Below are positions 1 through 4,865 of a DNA stretch of 5,340 bases, one piece after another. The stretch comes from Pseudomonadota bacterium (GTDB lineage: Bacteria > Pseudomonadota > Gammaproteobacteria > Steroidobacterales > Steroidobacteraceae). A program made the translations under genes and the position numbers. The first letter of the stretch is position 1, and each line of letters begins with the position of its first letter. Under the pieces are notes generated by a model. That model ran no database searches and was not told the origin of the DNA. It saw only the letters and a program-made list of their open reading frames with translations. The stretch is from NCBI GenBank assembly GCA_003242275.1, contig QGUX01000234.1, positions 1 through 5,340 on the forward strand, given 5' to 3'.

Positions 1-73
1 GTCCTGGGACCTTCTGCCGGTGGCGTTCTGGGCCGGCGTGGCGGACCTGCCTGTCGTCGCCTGCGGCGCTCAT
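1..73 (-). CDS. Start of a truncated downstream operon gene, unknown product
   Basis: An ATG at 73-71 overlaps the TGA (72-70) of the preceding small membrane-protein gene in an ATGA arrangement. It is preceded by GGGGGGGAGG with about 4 nt spacing, a good Shine-Dalgarno sequence. The frame is open to the window edge and begins MSAAGDDRQ. Only about nine codons (73 to about 45) can be trusted. Bases 1-44 are an exact inverted copy of 144-187, so the residues that follow are probably translated from a chimeric fold-back rather than the real gene. The coupling implies a further member of the leftward oxidoreductase operon, for example an electron-transfer or accessory protein, but nothing in these few residues identifies it. 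Confidence 0.35.
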   Translation of the reverse strand, partial: MSAAGDDRQVRHAGPERHRQKVPG

Positions 74-187
74 CGGACCTCCCCCCCGCGCGAGCGATGG
101 CTGCGCCGGCTGACCGCGCGCCAGACCAGGTGGACCACGATCACCGCCACGCCGGCCCAGAACGCCACCGGCAGAAGGTCCCAGGAC
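1..187. repeat. 44-bp perfect inverted repeat at the window edge
   Basis: Bases 1-44 are the exact reverse complement of 144-187, with a 99-base spacer (45-143). The match stops at 44/45 (base 45 does not pair with 143) and runs off the window at base 1. The inner arm is ordinary coding sequence of the small membrane protein, covering VSWDLLPVAFWAGV. The outer arm lies antisense inside the start of the next gene. A perfect long inverted copy that abuts the end of the sequence and interrupts a reading frame is typical of a fold-back library or amplification chimera, or an assembly edge error. It is less likely to be a natural hairpin. Confidence 0.9.
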
Positions 188-249
188 ACGCCATTGACGA
201 TGCGCTCGCCGTACGTATCGTGGCCGTAACGCAGGATGTCCATGCTCAT
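70..249 (-). CDS. Small single-span membrane protein of the molybdoenzyme operon
   Basis: This is a 59-residue protein I do not recognise. Residues 1-24 are polar and acidic/mixed, with MSMDILRYGHDTYGE at the N-terminus. Residues about 25-46 form one hydrophobic helix (LLPVAFWAGVAVIVVHLVW). The tail, from about residue 44, is rich in arginine (RAVSRRSHRSRGG). By the positive-inside rule this suggests the N-terminus outside and the C-terminus in the cytoplasm. The ATG at 249 overlaps the TGA of the FAD subunit gene as ATGA, which implies translational coupling. A second in-frame ATG at 243 is also possible: GGGGAGGGG lies 3-5 nt before the first ATG and about 9-11 nt before the second. The TGA at 72-70 in turn overlaps the next gene. 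A role as membrane anchor or assembly partner for the periplasmic enzyme is inference from context only. Part of its coding sequence (144-187) is duplicated in inverted form at the window edge. Confidence 0.72.
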   Translation of the reverse strand: MSMDILRYGHDTYGERIVNGVSWDLLPVAFWAGVAVIVVHLVWRAVSRRSHRSRGGEVR

Positions 250-1238
250 GCCCCTCCCCGCACCGCGCGGCGGATCAGGTTCTCCATCAGTGGCACCTTG
301 TAGCCGTTGAAGTTCAGCACGCGCGCCCTGGCCGACTCGAGCGTGGCGACGGCATCGCCGGTGGCCGCATCGCGGACGCGGTCGGCCAGCGCGGCCTCCA
401 CCGCGCGCAGCCGCCAGGGCACGCAGGCCGCCGCGCCCAGCACCAGCCGCGAGTCGGCGATGCGCCCCTCGCGCATGCGGAAGGCCGCCGCGATGGACAG
501 CAGCGCGAAGTCCCACACCTGCCGGTCGGCAACCTTCTCGAAATAGAACTCCGCCCCGGCCCAGGTCGCGGGAATGCGGATCTCGGTGAGGATCTCGCCG
601 GGACGGATGGCCGTCATGCGGCGGATGTCGGTGGCCGGGCCGACGAAGAACTCCGCCGCCGGAAGCACGCGCTCGCCGCCCTTGCGCCTGAGCACCATGC
701 TGGCCTCGAGCGCGGTCAGCGCGCAGGCAGTATCGGACGGCGTCACGGCCACGCAGCGGCTGGCGCCGAAGATGGCGTGCTCGCGGTTCTGCCCCTGCGG
801 CGTGTCCGCATAGCACATGTTGCCGCCGGCCCGGTAGCAGTCCACGCCGCCGCGGTAGTACCAGCAGCGCGTGTCCTGGCTGACATTGCCGCCGATGGTG
901 CCGGCATTGCGGATCTGCGGGCTGGCCACGCGCCGGGCGGCGCTGGCCAGCAGGCCGAAGCGCTCGCGCACCAGCGGGTGGGTCTCCACCTCGGTGAGCG
1001 TGGTCAGCGCGCCGATGGCCAGTCCGCCGTCGAGCTCGCGCACGCCCTTGAGCTCCGCGATGCCCGACAGGTCGATCACGGCCTGCGTGCGCTTCACGCG
1101 GTTCTTCAGCCAGTCCCAGCTGTCCTGGCCGCCGCCGACCAGCCAGCCGTCGGCGCCGAGCTGGTCGGCGAGGTCGAGCGCGCCCGCCAGGTCGGTCGGC
1201 TGGTACAGGTCGAAGGCCGGCATCATGTCACGCAGCAT
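246..1238 (-). CDS. FAD-binding subunit of a xanthine dehydrogenase-family enzyme, PaoB-like
   Basis: This 330-residue medium subunit carries FAD and passes electrons from the iron-sulfur subunit to the final acceptor. It opens with MLRDMMPAFDLYQP, typical of the family. The flavin-binding loop is WLVGGGQDSWDWLK (residues 32-45), followed by VIDLSGI (54-60), IGALTTLTEV (75-84) and the conserved RNAGTIGGNVSQ (110-121). After this comes an insertion with Cys125, Cys134, Cys142 and Cys162, a spacing like the loop that holds a [4Fe-4S] cluster in E. coli PaoB. The CO dehydrogenase flavoprotein C-terminal domain follows, from about residue 190. Length is close to PaoB. I chose the ATG at 1238 because GAGGAGG lies 5 nt upstream, overlapping the stop of the large subunit gene. 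A start at 1277 would lie inside that gene without a better site. The 3' end overlaps the small membrane-protein gene by ATGA. The family is certain; the cluster is inferred. Confidence 0.93.
   Translation of the reverse strand: MLRDMMPAFDLYQPTDLAGALDLADQLGADGWLVGGGQDSWDWLKNRVKRTQAVIDLSGIAELKGVRELDGGLAIGALTTLTEVETHPLVRERFGLLASAARRVASPQIRNAGTIGGNVSQDTRCWYYRGGVDCYRAGGNMCYADTPQGQNREHAIFGASRCVAVTPSDTACALTALEASMVLRRKGGERVLPAAEFFVGPATDIRRMTAIRPGEILTEIRIPATWAGAEFYFEKVADRQVWDFALLSIAAAFRMREGRIADSRLVLGAAACVPWRLRAVEAALADRVRDAATGDAVATLESARARVLNFNGYKVPLMENLIRRAVRGGA
753..866 (-). other. Four-cysteine insertion, probable [4Fe-4S] site in the FAD subunit
   Basis: This segment encodes residues 125-162 of the FAD subunit. 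It holds four cysteines: TRCWYY, VDCYRAGG, NMCYAD and SRCVAV. It ends in a block (NREHAIFGAS then TPSD) that resembles the equivalent loop of PaoB, in which a [4Fe-4S] cluster sits near the flavin. Ordinary XDH FAD subunits lack this cysteine set. It implies an extra electron relay between the [2Fe-2S] subunit and FAD. Assignment is by remembered similarity, not by alignment. Confidence 0.65.
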
Positions 1239-1243
1239 GGATG

Positions 1244-1250
1244 CCTCCTC
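1244..1250 (-). promoter_or_regulatory. Shine-Dalgarno of the FAD subunit gene, overlapping the upstream stop
   Basis: The minus-strand sequence GAGGAGG lies 5 nt before the ATG at 1238 and overlaps the TGA stop (1251-1249) of the large subunit gene. It decides the start choice. It suggests that ribosomes finishing the large subunit reinitiate on the FAD subunit. Confidence 0.75.
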
Positions 1251-3648
1251 ACTGGCAGTTGACCTGCAGCGGCCCATGCGCGGGCGGCCGGCCGGCCAGG
1301 TGGTTGATGATCATGTCGGGTGTCACCGGGGTGCGATTGAACACGTGCCCGTCGAGCGCCGCCGAGACCGCGCACAGCACCGCGGCGCCCGCGCAGCCGA
1401 GCAGCGGCTCGCCGATGCCCTTGGTGCCCAGGGGGCTGGAGGGATCGGGCAGGTCCACCGCACTGGTGCGGAAGCGCAGCGCCACGTCGCCATAGGTGGG
1501 CGGCTTGGCCTGGTAGAAGAACACGCTGGCCGGCAGGCCGTTCTGCGGGTCGTACACGATGCGCTCGTGGCTGGCGATGCCGAAGCCCTGCACGGCGCCG
1601 CTCTTCACCTGCGTTTCCAGTCCCGCCGGGTGGATCACGGTGCCGCAGTCAGCCACGCCCACGTAGTCGATGATGCGGTGCTTGCCGGTCTCCAGGTCGA
1701 GCTCGATCTCGACGAAACCCACCGCGAAGGCGGAGGGTGAACCGTCCACCGGCAGGTTGTCCTTGGCCACGCCGATCAGGCCGGTACCGGCCAGCGCCGT
1801 GGCCGATTCGCGGGTCATCTGGTTGATGTCCTCGGGCAGCTCATGGCCGTCGTAGCGGCCGCCCAGCGCGATGGCGCGGCGCGCGGCCTCACCGTAGGTC
1901 ATGCCCGACCCCGGGCTGCCGCGGCGGAACACGCGCCGGCCGTCCACGTCGTAGTCATTGGGCGATCCGCCGAACTGCCGCGCGGCGATCTCCTTCATCT
2001 TGTTCAGCGCGTCCATGGCCGCCACGTAGTTGGTGCGCGCCATGGTGAAGTTGGTGTTGCTGCCGAACTGGCCGAGGTTCCACGGCAGGTGGCGGCGCGA
2101 GTCCCCGCGCTCGATCACCACGTCGTTCCAGTCGACCTTCAGCACCTCGGCCGCGATGCGTGCCGTGCTCGAATGCGAGAAGGTGCCGAGGTTGCCCACG
2201 CCGGTGTGCACGTGCACCTTGCCGTCGGGCAGGATGCGCACCAGGCCGTCGAAGCCGGTGAATCCGGCCGGGTGGTAGGCCTGCCCCACCGCGATGGACG
2301 TGACCTTGCTGCCATTCCTCTGGCCATGGCGCGCCAGGCGCTGCTGCCAGCCGAACAGTTCAGCGCCCTTCTGCAGTGCCTCCTTCAGGTAGCAGCTGGT
2401 CACCGGCGACTGCCGCGGGCCGTAGGTGCCCTTCAGCCCCGGCGCATTGGCCAGGCGGATCTGCAGCCGGTCGATGCCCAGCCTGGCCGCGGCCTTGTCC
2501 AGCAGCGGCTCCATGATGTGGTGCATCTGGTTGTAGCCCGGTCCGCGCTGCGCGCTGCGGATGGGGGAGTTGGCGTGCACCGGCACGCCGCGCCAGCGCA
2601 TGGCCTCGGGCTGGTAGACCAGCGACAGCGAGTCGGCGGCGTTGCGGAAGTCCCAGAAGCTGTTGCAGGCGCCGTTCTCCTGCACGATGTACAGGTCGGC
2701 GGCCAGCAGCTTGCCGCTGGAGTCGAAGCCCAGTTTCAGCTGGCCCTGGAAGCCCAGGCGCGCGCTGCCGTTGTAGTACTCCTCGGCGCGGCTCACCCGC
2801 ATCATCACCGGCCGGCCGATCTTGCGCGACAGCAGCGCCGGCAGCGCCTGCAGCGAATAGGCACCGCCCTTGGAACCGAATCCGCCACCGCAGTACTCGG
2901 CGATCACGACCAGGTCGGATGGCGGGATGCCGATCATCCCGGCCAGGGCGGGAGTGATGTACGACTGGCTCTGCGAGGACACGTGCACGTAGCACTTGCC
3001 GTTCTGCCAGTAGGCCAGCGCGCTGCGCGGTTCCATGCTGTGGTGCGAATTGCTGGCATGGACGAAGGTTTCATCGAGCACAAGCGCCGACTTGGCGAAG
3101 GCGGCGTCCAGATCGCCATAGCTCCACTCCTGTGCGGGCTTGCCCATGGGCATCCGCCCGTCGTTCCTTTCGAAGTCTTCCGCGGTCCACTTCAGCGTCT
3201 GGAACTCCACGCCGCTGGCCCCCACGTTGCCGTCGGTGCGGGCATCGGGGCGGTCCGGGTGCAGGCTGGCCAGCGGATCGACATGGAAGGGCAGCGGTTC
3301 GTACTCCACGCGCACCTTCTCCAGCGCGTCCTGCGCGGCAGTCTCGCTCTCGGCGGCCAGCAGCAGGATGGGCGCGCCCACGTAGCCGGGCTCGGTGAAC
3401 AGCAGCGGGATCTCCGGCGCGGGTGGATTCTGCACGTCCTCGGGCAGCAGCGCGCCCACGTAGCCGGGCACCTTCTCGGCGTCGGACAGGTCGATGCGCT
3501 TCACGCGCGCATGCGGATAGGGAGAGGACAGCAGCCGCCCGAACACCATGCCGTCGACGCGGAAGTCCTCGGCGTACTTCGCCTCGCCGGTGACCTTGGC
3601 CACCACGTCGTGCGGGATGAAGTCCCGGCCGAGATGCTTATGCGCCAT
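1249..3648 (-). CDS. Molybdopterin-binding catalytic subunit, xanthine dehydrogenase family, PaoC-like
   Basis: This 799-residue catalytic subunit would hydroxylate or oxidise an aldehyde or N-heterocycle at a molybdenum-pterin centre, with oxygen from water. The N-terminal a/b-hammerhead domain starts at KVTGEAKYAEDF (18-29). Cofactor-binding motifs follow: GGGFGSK (254-260), QRGPG (367-371), HTGVGNLGTF (481-490) and KGIGEP (743-748), where Glu747 matches the essential catalytic glutamate of the family. Two motifs depart from the classical forms: QRGPG replaces FRGFG/MRAPG, and NLGTF replaces ELGQG. About 25 extra residues (about 148-173, including KWTAEDFERNDGRMPMGK) precede the usual GDLDAAF segment. 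It has no signal peptide, so export would have to be by hitchhiking on the Tat-signal small subunit. The ATG at 3648 overlaps the small-subunit stop by 11 bp and has GGAGGAG 7 nt upstream. Substrate unknown. Confidence 0.94.
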   Translation of the reverse strand: MAHKHLGRDFIPHDVVAKVTGEAKYAEDFRVDGMVFGRLLSSPYPHARVKRIDLSDAEKVPGYVGALLPEDVQNPPAPEIPLLFTEPGYVGAPILLLAAESETAAQDALEKVRVEYEPLPFHVDPLASLHPDRPDARTDGNVGASGVEFQTLKWTAEDFERNDGRMPMGKPAQEWSYGDLDAAFAKSALVLDETFVHASNSHHSMEPRSALAYWQNGKCYVHVSSQSQSYITPALAGMIGIPPSDLVVIAEYCGGGFGSKGGAYSLQALPALLSRKIGRPVMMRVSRAEEYYNGSARLGFQGQLKLGFDSSGKLLAADLYIVQENGACNSFWDFRNAADSLSLVYQPEAMRWRGVPVHANSPIRSAQRGPGYNQMHHIMEPLLDKAAARLGIDRLQIRLANAPGLKGTYGPRQSPVTSCYLKEALQKGAELFGWQQRLARHGQRNGSKVTSIAVGQAYHPAGFTGFDGLVRILPDGKVHVHTGVGNLGTFSHSSTARIAAEVLKVDWNDVVIERGDSRRHLPWNLGQFGSNTNFTMARTNYVAAMDALNKMKEIAARQFGGSPNDYDVDGRRVFRRGSPGSGMTYGEAARRAIALGGRYDGHELPEDINQMTRESATALAGTGLIGVAKDNLPVDGSPSAFAVGFVEIELDLETGKHRIIDYVGVADCGTVIHPAGLETQVKSGAVQGFGIASHERIVYDPQNGLPASVFFYQAKPPTYGDVALRFRTSAVDLPDPSSPLGTKGIGEPLLGCAGAAVLCAVSAALDGHVFNRTPVTPDMIINHLAGRPPAHGPLQVNCQ

Positions 3649-4288
3649 GGTGGATCTCCTCCAGGCGGCCGGCCGCGCGCATCACGGCGTTGAGGTAGTT
3701 GTCGTAGGCGCCGCAGCGGCACAGGTTGCCGGCCATGGCCTCGCGCGCCTCCTCGCGCGTGGGCGAGGGATTCCTCTGCAGCAGCGCCACCGCGGCCATG
3801 ACCTGCCCCGGCGTGCAGAAGCCGCACTGCGGGCCCAGCTCCTCGACGAAGGCCTGCTGCACCGGGTGCAGCGCGCCATCGGGCCCGCGCAGGCCCTCGA
3901 TGGTGAGCACCTTGCGGCCGCGCACCGAGTGCGTGAGCGTGGAACAGGAGTAGTGCGTGATGCCGTCGATCAGCACGGTGCAGGCGCCGCACTCGGCACG
4001 GTCGCAGGACAGCTTGGTGCCGGTGAGGCCGAGCTTGTAGCGCAGCGTCATCGCCAGCGTCTCCTGCGGCAGCACGTCGACGCGGCGCAACTGGCCATTG
4101 ACGTCGAGCGTGACCAGCCGCTCCACCGAACCGGCGACGGTGCGGCGCGACGGCGCGCAGCCGGACAGGCCGCCCAGCGTGAATCCGCCGGCGGCAGCCA
4201 CGGCTCCGGAAGCGATCACCCTCTTGATGAACTCGCGGCGCGAATGGCCGCTGCCATCAGACCCGAAGGCGGCCCTGTGACCCTGCAT
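3638..4288 (-). CDS. [2Fe-2S] small subunit with Tat signal and lipobox, PaoA-like
   Basis: This 216-residue electron-transfer subunit links the molybdenum site to the FAD subunit. The N-terminus carries a Tat motif, SRREFIK (16-22), then a hydrophobic stretch (about 24-41) and LSGC (41-44), a good lipobox with Cys44. It is therefore probably exported folded by Tat and may be a lipoprotein. The +2 residue is Ala, which under the Lol rule does not retain it in the inner membrane. The plant-type ferredoxin domain binds one cluster through Cys95, Cys100, Cys103 and Cys115 (Cx4Cx2Cx11C). The C-terminal helical domain binds the second through Cys155, Cys158, Cys190 and Cys192 (Cx2Cx31CxC). All eight ligands are present. 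I chose the ATG at 4288 because it places the Tat motif close to the N-terminus; longer starts run into the divergent gene. It is first in the leftward operon and overlaps the large subunit gene by 11 bp. Confidence 0.93.
   Translation of the reverse strand: MQGHRAAFGSDGSGHSRREFIKRVIASGAVAAAGGFTLGGLSGCAPSRRTVAGSVERLVTLDVNGQLRRVDVLPQETLAMTLRYKLGLTGTKLSCDRAECGACTVLIDGITHYSCSTLTHSVRGRKVLTIEGLRGPDGALHPVQQAFVEELGPQCGFCTPGQVMAAVALLQRNPSPTREEAREAMAGNLCRCGAYDNYLNAVMRAAGRLEEIHHGA
3656..3662 (-). promoter_or_regulatory. Shine-Dalgarno of the large subunit gene
   Basis: GGAGGAG on the minus strand, 7 nt before the ATG at 3648, lies within the last codons of the small subunit gene. Ideal spacing fixes this start and indicates coupled, high-level translation of the catalytic subunit. 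Confidence 0.75.
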
Positions 4289-4314
4289 GCTGACCCCCGA
4301 AATGAGTGGCCCAC

Positions 4315-4343
4315 AGCCTACGCGCCCGACATTTCCCGGACAA
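4315..4343 (-). promoter_or_regulatory. Candidate sigma-70 promoter of the leftward operon
   Basis: On the minus strand TTGTCC (4343-4338, 4 of 6 to TTGACA) is followed after exactly 17 nt by TAGGCT (4320-4315, 3 of 6 to TATAAT). Transcription would begin near 4308 and give a leader of about 20 nt before the ATG at 4288, with CGGGGGT as a weak ribosome binding site. The match is modest, as expected by chance in part, but spacing and position fit. Confidence 0.33.
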
Positions 4344-4350
4344 GGGGAGC

Positions 4351-4356
4351 TACACT
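4351..4356 (+). promoter_or_regulatory. Candidate -10 element of the rightward operon
   Basis: TACACT matches four of six positions of the -10 consensus and sits 20 nt before the ATG at 4377, so transcription would start near 4363. No good -35 lies 16-18 nt upstream, so it may depend on an activator or may not be the real promoter. Confidence 0.25.
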
Positions 4357-4376
4357 CGGGCCGGCACGGGGGGCAC

Positions 4377-4865
4377 ATGGCCGAAGCGCGCTGGACACTC
4401 AGGATCAACGGACGGTCCGAAACGGTCACCGCCGAAGCGGACACGCCACTCCTTTATGTATTGCAGAACGACCTGGGCCTGCGCGGCCCGCGCTTCGGCT
4501 GCGGGCTGGGCCAGTGCGGCTCCTGCTCGGTGCTGCTGGACGAGCGCGAGGTGCGCGCCTGCATCACGCCGGTGAGCGCCGTCGGCGACGCGCGCATCAC
4601 CACGCTGGAGGGCTTGCCCGCCTGGCAGGCCGCCCGGGGAGCCTCCCGTACCGGGCTGCATCCGGTGCAGCAGGCGCTGATCGACGAGCAGGCGCCGCAA
4701 TGCGGCTACTGCATGAACGGCATCGTCATCAAGGCCGCGGAGCTGCTGGCGCACAATCCCCGCCCCACCGAGGCCCAGGTCCGCGAGGCGCTGGACGGCC
4801 ACCTGTGCCGCTGCGGCGCCTATCCCTCCATCCTGCGCGCGGTCATGCGCGCCTCGGGCCAATGA
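4377..4865 (+). CDS. iorA: [2Fe-2S] subunit, isoquinoline 1-oxidoreductase/nicotinate dehydrogenase alpha type
   Basis: This 162-residue iron-sulfur subunit belongs to a two-subunit molybdenum hydroxylase that inserts oxygen at electron-poor ring carbons or oxidises aldehydes. The first cluster is bound by Cys42, Cys47, Cys50 and Cys62 (GCGLGQCGSC then C) and the second by Cys109, Cys112, Cys144 and Cys146 (CGYC then CRC). All eight ligands are present, and length is usual for IorA. It has no signal peptide, so it would travel with the Tat-targeted partner. I chose the ATG at 4377 because the protein then starts MAEARWTLRINGR, right at the ferredoxin domain, with GGGGGG just upstream. The longer reading at 4287 adds about 30 residues without family character. 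It overlaps the next gene by ATGA. It is clearly a diverged paralogue of the small subunit encoded on the other side of the spacer. The symbol marks the type, not a proven substrate. Confidence 0.9.
   Translation: MAEARWTLRINGRSETVTAEADTPLLYVLQNDLGLRGPRFGCGLGQCGSCSVLLDEREVRACITPVSAVGDARITTLEGLPAWQAARGASRTGLHPVQQALIDEQAPQCGYCMNGIVIKAAELLAHNPRPTEAQVREALDGHLCRCGAYPSILRAVMRASGQ

Larger units (their letters stand above)
4289..4376. promoter_or_regulatory. Divergent intergenic region between two molybdoenzyme operons
   Basis: This 88-bp spacer is the only non-coding gap of note and must hold the start signals of both operons, unless either is read from elsewhere. It contains candidate promoters on both strands that overlap each other (described separately), so transcription of the two sets may be mutually exclusive or under one regulator. 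I see no convincing long operator palindrome. Confidence 0.6.

Noticed and set aside
70..816. A 248-codon minus-strand frame ending at 70
   Set aside because: Only its last 59 codons are a credible gene. The upstream part overlaps the FAD subunit in another frame and reads as Arg/Ala/Gly-rich shadow sequence.
1843..3693. A 616-codon open frame on the plus strand opposite the large subunit
   Set aside because: Its composition is His/Arg/Ala/Val-rich and it has no recognisable domain. It mirrors the codon bias of the real catalytic subunit on the minus strand, a known effect in GC-rich DNA.
4334..4348. TCCC-7-GGGA as a possible operator in the divergent spacer
   Set aside because: Four-base arms in GC-rich DNA are expected by chance, and no larger symmetric site surrounds them.
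4287..4376. Upstream extension of the iorA-type gene to an ATG at 4287
   Set aside because: It would translate the whole promoter region and adds no family-like residues; the ATG at 4377 begins right at the ferredoxin domain.
4289..4444. Upstream extension of the leftward [2Fe-2S] subunit to an ATG at 4444
   Set aside because: It would run antisense through the start of the iorA-type gene and push the Tat motif to about residue 68, too far from the N-terminus.
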